Counted from the first letter of the stretch, positions 53,958 to 63,066 are shown. The stretch: 64,000 bases of DNA from Aliamphritea ceti (GCF_024347215.1 NZ_AP025282.1:4836001-4900000); one strand, 5' to 3'. Made by a program: numbers and translations. Notes: generated by a model not told the origin, from the sequence alone.

Positions 53958-54383
53958 TTAAGGCTGAGAAGGCAGTGCCAGTTTCTGACGGATTCGCCGG
54001 ATAATACGCCCAAGTACAGGCAGCCGCTGAAATAACAAACTGGCATCCCAAAAATCCGCATGTAAGCAAACCCGGCCTTCGCTATCCAGTTCAATCCTGC
54101 TGACACCGTCAACTGACAACTTTCCGGTTAAACGACTCTGCCCTGTGAAGGTCCAGTAAATAAAGCCACCCTGCCCGGTTTCGGCCAACTGATGAACTTC
54201 AAAACCCACGTCATCCAGACGGCTATACATATCCACAAAGATATCCAGAAATGCGCGTTGTCCGGTTACCCGGTTAAAAGGATCGGAAAACTCAGCATCC
54301 GCACTCAATAAAAACGCCAGATCATTAACAGTATCCGGCGTAAGTTCACTGAGAGCCTGTGCATAACGGGCTAATGGTGTCAT
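53958..54383 (-). CDS. SnoaL-like / NTF2-fold protein
   Basis: 141 residues with the NTF2-like pattern: AEFSDPFNRVTGQRAFLDIF and DGVSRIELDSEGRVCLHADFWD. Such small alpha-beta cones bind or isomerise hydrophobic ligands; members with SDR neighbours occur in ChrR regulons. The start overlaps the SDR stop (ATGA). Last gene of the operon that starts at 56810. Confidence 0.82.
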   Translation of the reverse strand: MTPLARYAQALSELTPDTVNDLAFLLSADAEFSDPFNRVTGQRAFLDIFVDMYSRLDDVGFEVHQLAETGQGGFIYWTFTGQSRLTGKLSVDGVSRIELDSEGRVCLHADFWDASLLFQRLPVLGRIIRRIRQKLALPSQP

Positions 54384-55165
54384 CGGGTATCACTCCGGGT
54401 AAGTTTCGTCACCGCTTTAAAATACCAGCTATAGGGTAATAAACGCAGCAATTTCAGCCAGATAACAAAACGCCCCGGAAAACTTACCTCAAAGCGCGAC
54501 TGCTGCAGGCCGGCAATGATTGCTTTGGCAGCATCTTCAGGTTCCATTAGCGCAGGCATCGCAAACTCATTCTTATCAGTTAAAGGTGTGCGTACGAATC
54601 CTGGATTAATCACCTGTATTTTCACTCCACTGCCTGACAGATCAAGATACAGAGACTCACATAGATTAATCAGTGCTGCTTTACCTGCGCCATACGCGGC
54701 TGCCGTGGGCAACCCACGATAGCCCGCAACAGAAGCCATCACCGCAATCTGTCCCTGCTTCTGCTTAATGTATTGTTCAAGAAGCGGTTCAAGACAATTC
54801 AACGTGCCGTAAAGATTCACATCAAGTAACGCCTGGCAACGCGATGCTTTGAAGGCTTCAACTGGAAAGGGGTCATGCGTACCGGCATTGAGGATGGCCA
54901 AATTTGGTAATGTGCCGGCATGTTGCCAGCGCTGAAAACAACTCTGAATCTGTATTGGCTGGCTGATATCCACAGGTTCGATAAACAACTTACCCGGCGC
55001 ATCCACCAGTGAAAGCTGCAAAGCCTCAAGCTGCGCTTCAGATCGGGCAGACGCAATGACATCCACACCTGCCAGACATAACTCTCTTGCCAGCGCTGCT
55101 CCGATGCCACGTCCGGCACCCGTCACCCATACCCGCTTCCATGGCAAACTTTGCTGATCACTCAT
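54380..55165 (-). CDS. Short-chain dehydrogenase/reductase
   Basis: 261 residues: TGAGRGIG at about 16-23, ILNAGTH, and catalytic YGAGK. The C-terminal part has RFEVSFPGRFVIWLKLLRLLPYSWYF, a hydrophobic tail that may attach it to the membrane. GGAGAG precedes the ATG and the next gene lies 12 bp upstream. Part of the second RpoE-type operon. Confidence 0.87.
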   Translation of the reverse strand: MSDQQSLPWKRVWVTGAGRGIGAALARELCLAGVDVIASARSEAQLEALQLSLVDAPGKLFIEPVDISQPIQIQSCFQRWQHAGTLPNLAILNAGTHDPFPVEAFKASRCQALLDVNLYGTLNCLEPLLEQYIKQKQGQIAVMASVAGYRGLPTAAAYGAGKAALINLCESLYLDLSGSGVKIQVINPGFVRTPLTDKNEFAMPALMEPEDAAKAIIAGLQQSRFEVSFPGRFVIWLKLLRLLPYSWYFKAVTKLTRSDTR

Positions 55166-55177
55166 AAGACTCTCCGT

Positions 55178-55771
55178 CTATAGCTGGCAGGACTTATCTG
55201 CCGGGGGTAATGCCTGCTCGCTGATCCGACTGATATGCAGCGTTATTTCCCCCACATCCAGCCCCAGCTTGCTCATCTGTGTTCGGTTTATCAGATTGCT
55301 TTCATCAATCAGATACAACCAGTCATCCAGTGCCAGTTGCCATTCACTGTCACCGACCGGTACTTTAAGTACATAACGCCAGTGCAAAGTATTTCCTGCC
55401 ACCCGGCCACGGGCTTCACCAACCACATCCGCAGCCGTACCTATGTAATTGTCACCGTCTTTACGCAAACGCCAGCAACGGCTCTGAATCTCGCCGTCGG
55501 AAAAGTAAAAGCGCTCATCCAGAACACCTTCATCGCCTTGCCAATAACCGTTGATGTCTGCGGCGAAACGGCGTGTCACCTGACCACGATAATTCTGTAC
55601 TATTCCGCTAGCTTTGAGCTGTCCGCTAAAAAACTTTGCCAGCTCCAGCTTCGGCGTGTTATTCCGATAAGCATCCAGCGGCACAGCACAGCCCTGTAAA
55701 ATAGCTGCCAATCCCAGCAAAATAAGAATACAAATAGTTAATGTACGGTAGCTTCGTGTTGCTCTGCTCAT
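55178..55771 (-). CDS. DUF3833 family lipoprotein
   Basis: 197 residues. The N-terminal hydrophobic stretch ends in LQGC, a lipobox with Cys28, so it is a likely outer- or inner-membrane lipoprotein. DUF3833 features are FFSGQLKASGIVQNYRGQVTRRF, the HWRYVL core and the closing IDESNLINRTQMSKLG. It is a paralogue of the gene at 46966, which lacks the lipid anchor. GAGGAGG precedes the ATG. Function unknown. Confidence 0.88.
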   Translation of the reverse strand: MSRATRSYRTLTICILILLGLAAILQGCAVPLDAYRNNTPKLELAKFFSGQLKASGIVQNYRGQVTRRFAADINGYWQGDEGVLDERFYFSDGEIQSRCWRLRKDGDNYIGTAADVVGEARGRVAGNTLHWRYVLKVPVGDSEWQLALDDWLYLIDESNLINRTQMSKLGLDVGEITLHISRISEQALPPADKSCQL

Positions 55772-55783
55772 GATTCAGCCTCC

Positions 55784-56293
55784 TCAGCTATCCGGCTCGC
55801 CACGCAATTGTTTAGCCATTCTTGAATAACGGCCGTCGTCAGCCAGCCAGATATTTATAAATGCCCTGGCAAATCCGGGGTGCTCGACATTACCTAACAG
55901 CTGACCATTAAAATAAAAATCACCGCTGTCAGAACTACGCATATGAAACGTCAGTTGATCATCAGTACGGATATCCGGCCATAACGCCGCAAGGTCCGCT
56001 AACCAGGGCTGCATTTCCTGTTCAGATACCTTATTTGCCAACTGATTAGCCGTTTGCTCGATCAGTACCTGATTGCTGATTTCACGGCGATAGATAATCT
56101 GCAGCACCAGCGGTGCTTTCAAGCCATCAAACTGTCCCTGTAAATTAAACAGCCGGGCCTGATACACGTCGTACCAGAGAAAACTTAACCGCGCCTCGCC
56201 AATCGGACGCAGGCCCTTAGGTAATTCAGCAAACGCTGACATGCTCATCACTGTCAGCAACATGAGTGAATACATACGCAAACAATTAAACAT
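55784..56293 (-). CDS. Chalcone isomerase-like periplasmic protein
   Basis: 169 residues with a signal peptide ending near AFA (about 22). GEARLSFLWYDVYQARLF and IYRREISNQVLIEQT fit the bacterial chalcone isomerase-like family, which binds fatty acids or similar ligands rather than flavonoids. It overlaps the DUF2878 gene end by 8 bp and is followed after 12 bp by the DUF3833 lipoprotein. Confidence 0.8.
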   Translation of the reverse strand: MFNCLRMYSLMLLTVMSMSAFAELPKGLRPIGEARLSFLWYDVYQARLFNLQGQFDGLKAPLVLQIIYRREISNQVLIEQTANQLANKVSEQEMQPWLADLAALWPDIRTDDQLTFHMRSSDSGDFYFNGQLLGNVEHPGFARAFINIWLADDGRYSRMAKQLRGEPDS

Positions 56294-56810
56294 AACGACG
56301 CCCCAGAGTCTGACTCATCCACAGCAACCCCGGGAACAACAATGCCCATATTGCCGCCAGCAGTAACAGACTTTCAATATCAGTCCAGCCCAACGTCACT
56401 GCGCCTAGCTCAGCCGCTGCAAAATAAGTTGCCGCGCCGGCAACAGCACCCAAAGACATTGCCAGATACCAGCGCCCGAAAAAGAATTTAAGCCCCTGCC
56501 GCAAAGTAGCAGCGAAGCCCAGCCAAAGCAGAAATAACCAGAAAGGCGGCAAGCCACTGTCAGGTGAAAAACGGAAGAAACCGAGAAAAGTTAAAACACT
56601 GTCAACAAAGAAACCTGCACAGCCGCAGGCTACAACTACCAGCGCTTCAGTAAACAGATGCCGGTGCATCAAAAGATGGGCAACTAACAACAACAGAACT
56701 GGCCAGCGAGCGCTGTCTGCCAGCAAAATACTTAACCACCAGAGCAATTGGAACCACAGCAGGTTTACCCAGATATTTTCGCTCAAGCCGCGAAATGTAT
56801 GCCGCCACAT
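56286..56810 (-). CDS. DUF2878 family membrane protein
   Basis: 174 residues from the ATG at 56810 (AGAGGTG upstream); a GTG at 56819 lies inside that ribosome site. It has five or more hydrophobic helices. FVDSVLTFLGFFRF and PPFWLFLLWLGFAATL are DUF2878-like. Role unknown; first gene of the second RpoE-type operon. Confidence 0.82.
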   Translation of the reverse strand: MWRHTFRGLSENIWVNLLWFQLLWWLSILLADSARWPVLLLLVAHLLMHRHLFTEALVVVACGCAGFFVDSVLTFLGFFRFSPDSGLPPFWLFLLWLGFAATLRQGLKFFFGRWYLAMSLGAVAGAATYFAAAELGAVTLGWTDIESLLLLAAIWALLFPGLLWMSQTLGRRYV

Positions 56811-56829
56811 AATAATCACCTCTGAGACG

Positions 56830-56859
56830 TCTATACGCCCGGGTGACAGGAACGGATCA
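56830..56859 (-). promoter_or_regulatory. ECF-type promoter of the DUF2878-SDR operon
   Basis: On the - strand: TGATCC, 18-base spacer ending in GCG, then TATAGA. The predicted leader before the ATG at 56810 is about 13 bases. Confidence 0.7.
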
Positions 56860-56983
56860 CTCTTGCAGAAGAACCGTTATCTGCAGAGCTTTAGTCTGCC
56901 AGATATTCAGAGACAAATTGTCAAAGCCAAGCTCTCAACAACTGATTTTCAATGCCAAGCACTCGAAGCCAGATTAAAACACC

Positions 56984-57895
56984 TTATCCACAGAGGATAC
57001 GTTGCCGGAATTCACTCGGTGAACAACCAAAACTACGCTTAAAACGGCGGCTGAAATGGCTGGGATTGGTATACCCCAGGTCATAGCAAATGGTGGTGAT
57101 CGGTTCGCAACTCGCCAATCGCCGGGCAGCTTCTTTCATGCGCAACTGATGCTGCATTTCACCGGGAGAGCAGCCCAACTGACGATTAAACTCACTGTAT
57201 AAACGGCTGCGGCTCATACAACCAAGTAAACACAGACTATCGATATCCAGAGGCTTATTCAGCTGCTGCTGAATAGCATCTATTACCGCTGCCATACCAT
57301 TGTTGTCTGGCAACTCAGCACAGTGCTGGAGAATAAACTCCCGCCCCTGATGCCGCAGCATTCGCATCACCAGCTCAGTGACGCCCAGCTCGACCATTAA
57401 GGTACGATCCGGATGGTTCTCTGCATACACATGTACCAGATGTTCAAGTAACGACTGCGTCGCCGATGCGTGATGTACATGCAGATATTCCGGCAGATAT
57501 CGCCATTCACCTAACCCATCAGCATTCCCCAGCTGCTGATTCATGCGGTCGGCAATCTGCTGCACCCGCTCCTTACTGATCTCCACCGTCATGCAAGTCG
57601 TGGGACGGCTGTCACTGGCACCGGGGAAATCAATATCCACCGCTTCACCGGGTGCAATGACAAACGACTCATGGGGAAGAAAATGCTCTCCCAGTTTACG
57701 CTGACCGCTGTGCATAATTTTACGGCCACTGATCATGCCGCAGTACAGGAGCTCATTGGCTTTAAGGCCAACCTTTTCAGCAGGAAAATACGTATCGTAG
57801 ATCGACAATTCAGAGTCAGTTGCACCAAAACTCACACGGTTTTCTACCAGCACCTGCGGTCGCCTCAACTGCGTCAGTCGTTGTGAAGAAATCAT
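56984..57895 (-). CDS. AraC-family regulator
   Basis: 303 residues from the ATG at 57895 (AAAGGATG upstream), preferred to the frame start at 57976. The AraC domain is at the C-terminus (about 205-300), with ITTICYDLGYTNPSHFSRRFKRSFG. The N-terminal sensing part has no clear family. Divergent from the aldehyde dehydrogenase by 170 bp, so it probably controls it. Confidence 0.86.
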   Translation of the reverse strand: MISSQRLTQLRRPQVLVENRVSFGATDSELSIYDTYFPAEKVGLKANELLYCGMISGRKIMHSGQRKLGEHFLPHESFVIAPGEAVDIDFPGASDSRPTTCMTVEISKERVQQIADRMNQQLGNADGLGEWRYLPEYLHVHHASATQSLLEHLVHVYAENHPDRTLMVELGVTELVMRMLRHQGREFILQHCAELPDNNGMAAVIDAIQQQLNKPLDIDSLCLLGCMSRSRLYSEFNRQLGCSPGEMQHQLRMKEAARRLASCEPITTICYDLGYTNPSHFSRRFKRSFGCSPSEFRQRILCG

Positions 57896-58065
57896 GTGAA
57901 CATCCTTTGTTGTTGTTTTTGTGCAACGCACCAGAACGAGAAGCAACAGTTCTGGACTGATGGAACAGTGCTTCAAACTGCCCCCGCGTATGCTGTTAAA
58001 CAGCTGATTACCTATCAGACAAAAGTATGTGTATTACCGGAAAAAAACAATAAGAGGTCGACTAA

Positions 58066-59586
58066 ATGATATATGCAAAACCTGGATCCGCAGACGCTGT
58101 TGTCAGCTTCAAAGCCCGCTACGAAAACTTTATTGGCGGTGAATGGGTCGCACCGGTTAATGGAAAATACTTCGAAAACCCAACACCGGTAACCGGAGAA
58201 GTGATTTGCGAAATCCCGCGTTCAGACGCTGCAGACATTGAACTGGCTCTGGATGCAGCACACGCTGCAAAAGCTGGCTGGGCCGCTACTTCAGTGACAG
58301 TGCGCTCCAATATTCTGCTGAAAATTGCTGATGTAATTGATGCTAATCTGGAAGCTCTTGCTGTCGCAGAAGCCTGGGATAACGGCAAGGCTGTACGGGA
58401 AACACTGGCTGCAGATGTACCTCTGGCGGCGGATCATTTCCGCTATTACGCAGGCTGCATCCGCGCTCAGGAAGGCGGTATTGGAGAAATCGACGCGAAT
58501 ACAGTGGCCTATCATTTCCACGAACCCTTAGGTGTAGTGGGTCAGATCATTCCCTGGAATTTTCCACTACTCATGGCTGCCTGGAAACTGGCACCTGCAC
58601 TGGTCACCGGTAACTGTGTTGTACTCAAACCCGCTGAACAAACACCAGCCAGCATCCTGTTACTCACAGAGCTGATTGCCGACCTGCTACCAGCCGGTGT
58701 TCTGAACGTGGTAAACGGTTTTGGTCCGGAAGCAGGTCAGGCACTCGCCGCAAATACCCGCATTGATAAAATTGCCTTTACCGGCTCAACGCCAACCGGC
58801 TCTCATATTCTCAAGTGTGCCGCAGAAAACATCATTCCTTCCACAGTGGAACTGGGCGGTAAGTCACCGAATGTTTACTTCTCCGACGTACTTGATCAGG
58901 AAGATGAATACGTCAGTAAATGCATTGAAGGGGCTGTACTGGCATTCTTCAATCAGGGCGAAGTATGTACCTGCCCTTCCCGCCTGCTGGTGCAGGAAGA
59001 TATCTATGATGATTTCATCGCCAAAGTCATTGAGCGTATGGCGCAAATCAAACGCGGTAACCCGCTGGATACCGATACGATGGTCGGCGCACAGGCGTCT
59101 CAGCAGCAGTACGATAAGATCCTCAGCTATTTTGAAATAGCCCGCCAGGAAGGTGCTCAGGTACTCACAGGTGGTAACGCAGCAGCGCTGGATAAGGGCT
59201 TTAACGAAGGTTACTACATTGAGCCAACCTTGCTAAAAGGCAACAACAGCATGCGGGTATTTCAGGAAGAAATATTTGGCCCTGTGGTATCAGTCACAAC
59301 ATTTAAAGATGAAGCTGAAGCACTGGCCATCGCCAACGACACCGAGTTCGGTCTCGGAGCGGGTGTCTGGACCCGGGATATGAACAAAGCCTACCGAATG
59401 GGCCGGGGGATTCAAGCCGGTCGGGTATGGACTAACTGCTACCATATGTATCCGGCACACGCTGCTTTCGGCGGCTACAAAAAATCAGGTGTTGGCCGTG
59501 AAACCCACAAAATGATGCTGGACCACTATCAACAGACTAAGAACATGTTAGTCAGCTACGATATCAATCCACTTGGTTTCTTCTGA
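58066..59586 (+). CDS. Aldehyde dehydrogenase, AldB/ExaC type
   Basis: 506 residues. Asn165 in IPWNFPL, Glu262 in VELGGKSPN, and catalytic Cys301 in NQGEVCTCPSR; the double Cys and the 506-residue length match AldB/ExaC/AcoD, which oxidise acetaldehyde and other short aldehydes. The AraC neighbour fits control by alcohol or aldehyde. It ends in its own terminator. Confidence 0.9.
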   Translation: MIYAKPGSADAVVSFKARYENFIGGEWVAPVNGKYFENPTPVTGEVICEIPRSDAADIELALDAAHAAKAGWAATSVTVRSNILLKIADVIDANLEALAVAEAWDNGKAVRETLAADVPLAADHFRYYAGCIRAQEGGIGEIDANTVAYHFHEPLGVVGQIIPWNFPLLMAAWKLAPALVTGNCVVLKPAEQTPASILLLTELIADLLPAGVLNVVNGFGPEAGQALAANTRIDKIAFTGSTPTGSHILKCAAENIIPSTVELGGKSPNVYFSDVLDQEDEYVSKCIEGAVLAFFNQGEVCTCPSRLLVQEDIYDDFIAKVIERMAQIKRGNPLDTDTMVGAQASQQQYDKILSYFEIARQEGAQVLTGGNAAALDKGFNEGYYIEPTLLKGNNSMRVFQEEIFGPVVSVTTFKDEAEALAIANDTEFGLGAGVWTRDMNKAYRMGRGIQAGRVWTNCYHMYPAHAAFGGYKKSGVGRETHKMMLDHYQQTKNMLVSYDINPLGFF

Positions 59587-59605
59587 TCCGTCAAACATCA
59601 CACTC

Positions 59606-59636
59606 AAAAGCCGGCTCTACTGAGCCGGCTTTTTTT
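59606..59636 (+). terminator. Terminator of the aldehyde dehydrogenase gene
   Basis: Perfect 12-bp stem AAAAGCCGGCTC/GAGCCGGCTTTT with a 4-base loop, followed by further T. Confidence 0.92.
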
Positions 59637-59703
59637 ATTTGCCTTTTTGGCCTCTCGTTTCTCACTATAAACAGCACAATAAACTTTGAAATAGCCGCCG
59701 GAT

Positions 59704-59719
59704 TGTTAGCTAGCTAACA
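59704..59719. promoter_or_regulatory. 16-bp perfect palindrome before the SpoIIAA-like gene
   Basis: TGTTAGCTAGCTAACA is fully symmetric, 58 bp before the start codon. It looks like a TetR- or MarR-type operator, but no such regulator gene is adjacent. Confidence 0.5.
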
Positions 59720-59777
59720 TTATTTCTACATATTCCACGTCATACTTTTAAGCAGTTAAATATATGACGAAGTTATT

Positions 59778-60146
59778 ATGTTTGAGTTACTCCCCCAAAG
59801 TGAAGCCAGCGTGTATGGCTTTAAAATAATTGGCAAGCTGACTCTGGAAGACGAAAAAACCATGATCCATCTGCTCAACGATGGTATCACTGCCTATGGC
59901 AAGGTTCGTCTGCTGATCAATATGAATGAATTTACCGGCTCATCGCCTGCAGTTCTCTGGGAAGATCTGAAATGGATGACATCACATATTACGGCGGTAG
60001 AGCGACTGGCTATCGTCGTCGACTCTGACGCACTGGCCTGGATGATCCGTCAGGACGCGCGAATTGCAAAGTATGTAGGCGTTGAAGAAAAGCATTTTAA
60101 ATCTGTGGATATAGACGCCGCATGGGACTGGCTTGTCACTGACTAA
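59778..60146 (+). CDS. SpoIIAA-like (STAS-fold) protein
   Basis: 122 residues matching the SpoIIAA-like family: GFKIIGKLTLEDEKTM at the start, LLINMNEFTGSSPAVLWEDLKW in the middle and RLAIVVDSDALAWM. The family is common in marine bacteria and its role is not known; it is not a sporulation protein here. Stands alone between two terminators, with a palindrome upstream. Confidence 0.82.
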   Translation: MFELLPQSEASVYGFKIIGKLTLEDEKTMIHLLNDGITAYGKVRLLINMNEFTGSSPAVLWEDLKWMTSHITAVERLAIVVDSDALAWMIRQDARIAKYVGVEEKHFKSVDIDAAWDWLVTD

Positions 60147-60209
60147 CACTCTTACAGCAAAAGCGCTTTTAAACATGTTCTCTGTTGTAGCATTCCCTGC
60201 CGCAACTTT

Positions 60210-60241
60210 GCAGCTGAAGGCTATCCTTCAGCTGCTTTTTT
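60210..60241 (+). terminator. Terminator of the SpoIIAA-like gene
   Basis: Perfect 11-bp stem GCAGCTGAAGG/CCTTCAGCTGC with loop CTAT and at least six T. Confidence 0.92.
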
Positions 60242-60266
60242 CATAATCGATAAATATCCTGACAGC

Positions 60267-61043
60267 TTAAAGCGTAACCACTAACGGCCGGTCCTGGCTC
60301 GGATGACGCATCACCTCGACTTCAATATCATACAACTCGCGTATCTGTTCAGGTACCAGTACATTATCCACAGCACCTTCCGCAACCAGCCGGCCACCGC
60401 CCAGCAACACAATCCGGTCGGCATACTGCGCAGCCAGATTCAGGTCATGCAAAATAGCCATCACTCCGGTGCCCTGCTTCGCCAAACGGCGGGCTACTTC
60501 CAACGTCTGATGCTGGTGAGACAAATCCAGCGCAGAAGTAGGCTCATCCAATAGCAAGTATCTGTCGCCGGCCGGCTCTGCCTCCCAGATCTGAGTCAGT
60601 ACTCTGGCAAGCTGTACCCGTTGTTTCTCACCGCCGGACAGAGCAGGATACAGCGCCTCACTGAGATGGCTCACATCCAGTAGTTGCATCGCCTGAGCAA
60701 CAATTTCCCGGTCCCGCAAGCGGCCAGTACTATGTGGCAAACGTCCCAGCATCACCACCTCTGCCACACTGAATGGGAACATCAACTCTGAGGATTGCGG
60801 CAGTACACCCACCATGCGAGCTATTTCATTAGCGGACCAGGCAGAATAGCTACGTCCATTCAGGTTTAGTTGTCCGTCAAAAAAACGCTGTTCACCGGCC
60901 ATAATCTTCAGCAATGATGACTTTCCGGCGCCATTCGGTCCCAGTACAGCCAGCATTTCACCCGGCTGAATCTGCAGCGTCACCTCATCAAGAATAGTTT
61001 TTTTACCTACCTGAAAGCAGATATTGTCCGCACTGAAACTCAT
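60267..61043 (-). CDS. hmuV: Haem ABC transporter ATP-binding protein
   Basis: 258 residues with Walker A GPNGAGKSSLL (about 35-45), signature LSGGEKQRVQLARVL, and Walker B YLLLDEPTSAL. Context (haem-degrading factor, binding protein and FecCD permease) identifies it as the haem importer ATPase. It begins 26 bp after hmuU and is the last gene of the operon. Confidence 0.94.
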   Translation of the reverse strand: MSFSADNICFQVGKKTILDEVTLQIQPGEMLAVLGPNGAGKSSLLKIMAGEQRFFDGQLNLNGRSYSAWSANEIARMVGVLPQSSELMFPFSVAEVVMLGRLPHSTGRLRDREIVAQAMQLLDVSHLSEALYPALSGGEKQRVQLARVLTQIWEAEPAGDRYLLLDEPTSALDLSHQHQTLEVARRLAKQGTGVMAILHDLNLAAQYADRIVLLGGGRLVAEGAVDNVLVPEQIRELYDIEVEVMRHPSQDRPLVVTL

Positions 61044-61069
61044 ATATACCTCTGCTTATGTACTATCAC

Positions 61070-62134
61070 TTAGCCAAGCTTACGGGCACGGTAAACCACC
61101 ATGCCGATAAAGAACGGGCCACCGATTATCGTAGTGATAAGACCTATTGGCAGCTCCGCCGGCGCAATCAGCGTCCGTGCCAGCATATCGGCACATAAAA
61201 GAAATAATGCGCCCAGAAGCGCAGAAGCAGGCAACAGATAACGATGATCAGGCCCCAGCGTTAACCGCACAATATGTGGGACGATAAGCCCGACAAAGCC
61301 AATCATGCCAGACACAGCAACACTGGCACCGACACCCAGTGCTGTCAGCAAAATGATTCGTTTCTTCACCGCTTCTATTCGTACGCCTAAATGCCGCGCT
61401 TCAGACTCACCCAGCAACAGCGCATTCAGATTCTTCGCCTGCATGGGTAATCCAATGATGGTAATCAGGATAAGTAAACCGGCTGCTATAACCAGCTCCC
61501 AGGTAGCTCCTCCTAAACTGCCCATGCTCCAGAACGTCAGCGTCCGCAGCTGCGCATCATCCGCCATATAGGTCATGATACCGACACCGGCGCCCGTCAC
61601 TATGCCAATGGCAATACCCGCCAATAACATAGTGGTCACTGAAGTGCCGTAACGGGTGGTCGCTATCCTTGCGACTATCAAGGTTGTCAGAAATGCACCG
61701 CTAAAAGCAGCGATCATCAGGGCATAAGGACCGAGCCACTGATATACCACCGAAAAAGAAGTGCCGCCGAGTACAATCATCGCCACCGCTGCCAGTGAAG
61801 CGCCACCGGTGACGCCGATCAGCCCAGGGTCTGCCAGCGGATTACGAAACAATCCCTGCATCGCAGCGCCGCAAACAGCCAGCGCCGCACCTACCAGCAT
61901 GCCCAGTACTGTTCGGGGTAAACGAATCGACTCAACCACCAGTTGCATGTGCGCTGGCACATCGGCGACCACCAGCCCGACACTCGCCAACACTGCCTGA
62001 TAAGACTGTGTCATGCTGATCGACATAGGCCCGACGCCTACCGACAGTAATACACTGAGCAAGAGTGCGGCTGACAGGCTGAGCAACGACCATTTAACCC
62101 GAATCTCCCGCGTTGTTAATGCCGTGGTTGTCAT
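61070..62134 (-). CDS. hmuU: Haem ABC transporter permease
   Basis: 354 residues of the FecCD/BtuC permease family with about ten helices. RLPRTVLGMLVGAALAVCGAAMQGLFRNPLADPG and GMIGFVGLIVPHIVRLTLGPDHR are present as conserved regions (quoted here only by family recognition of their parts). The start overlaps the hmuT stop (TAATG), so translation is coupled. Confidence 0.94.
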   Translation of the reverse strand: MTTTALTTREIRVKWSLLSLSAALLLSVLLSVGVGPMSISMTQSYQAVLASVGLVVADVPAHMQLVVESIRLPRTVLGMLVGAALAVCGAAMQGLFRNPLADPGLIGVTGGASLAAVAMIVLGGTSFSVVYQWLGPYALMIAAFSGAFLTTLIVARIATTRYGTSVTTMLLAGIAIGIVTGAGVGIMTYMADDAQLRTLTFWSMGSLGGATWELVIAAGLLILITIIGLPMQAKNLNALLLGESEARHLGVRIEAVKKRIILLTALGVGASVAVSGMIGFVGLIVPHIVRLTLGPDHRYLLPASALLGALFLLCADMLARTLIAPAELPIGLITTIIGGPFFIGMVVYRARKLG

Positions 62135-63066
62135 TATTGGTTGGTCTGCAGTGCGGCTTTCAAAGAAAGTTGCCCAGCCGGTTCAGCCGATGATTTCGCG
62201 ACAGTCTGCCCGTTATCTCGCCCTGTATCCGGATAGAAAGCGCGAATCAGTCCTTCTACTGCTTCGCCAATACGCGGTCCGAAGCCCAGCATCAGCATAC
62301 CGTCCATTTTCACTAAACGGCGCTCAGTAGCTGCCGGCGTCATAGCAAAACCCGGTTTAGTCAGAATGTCAGAGTTCACTTCATGATTACCGCCCCGGGT
62401 CATCATCAGAATGACATCCGGCTGGGCCGCTGCAATGGCTTCATTTGGCATCGGCTTATAGCCGGTAAAACCACTGGCCGCATTCACACCACCAGCCAGG
62501 CGAATGATGGTATCTGCATGGGTATTTTCACCACCAATAATGGCACTGCCATTGGCGTTACTCAGTACAAACATCACTTTCACTGGTTTATCCACTGCCA
62601 GTAAACGAGTCTGCGCCTGTGCAACAGAGGCTTCTACAGCCTCCCACAGCATCTGGCCTTCTTCCGACTTATCTACTAAGGCAGCCAGCCCGGTAATTTT
62701 CTCTTCTACTGCGCTCAGTGTTGGTGCCGCACTGTAGTTATGAATAACGACCCCGGCAGCGGTAATCTGTTTGAGGATTTTTTCCGGGCCGGAATCGTCT
62801 GTTGCTATTAACACTTGCGGTTGCAGCGACAAAGCGCCTTCCGCTGAAATATTCCGCTTATAGCCGATCTGCGGTAACTGCGTAGCCCGTTGTGGATAAC
62901 CGGAAGTTGTATCTACTCCGACTAAACGCTGTTCTTCACCCAGGGCATAGATGATTTCGGTCAGCGAACCATCAGCTGAAATAATCCGCTCCGGTGCGGC
63001 TTGCAATGCCGGTGCCAGCACTACCAGACCCGCCAACAGTATCTTACGTAATTGAATGCACATCAT
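62134..63066 (-). CDS. hmuT: Haemin ABC transporter periplasmic binding protein
   Basis: 310 residues with a signal peptide ending near LQAA (about 25). RIISADGSLTEIIYALG and GVDTTSGYPQRATQLPQIGY match HmuT/ShuT. It takes haem from the outer-membrane receptor side and delivers it to HmuUV. The start overlaps the hmuS end by 4 bp. The C-terminal tail of about 30 residues is polar and poorly conserved. Confidence 0.93.
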   Translation of the reverse strand: MMCIQLRKILLAGLVVLAPALQAAPERIISADGSLTEIIYALGEEQRLVGVDTTSGYPQRATQLPQIGYKRNISAEGALSLQPQVLIATDDSGPEKILKQITAAGVVIHNYSAAPTLSAVEEKITGLAALVDKSEEGQMLWEAVEASVAQAQTRLLAVDKPVKVMFVLSNANGSAIIGGENTHADTIIRLAGGVNAASGFTGYKPMPNEAIAAAQPDVILMMTRGGNHEVNSDILTKPGFAMTPAATERRLVKMDGMLMLGFGPRIGEAVEGLIRAFYPDTGRDNGQTVAKSSAEPAGQLSLKAALQTNQ

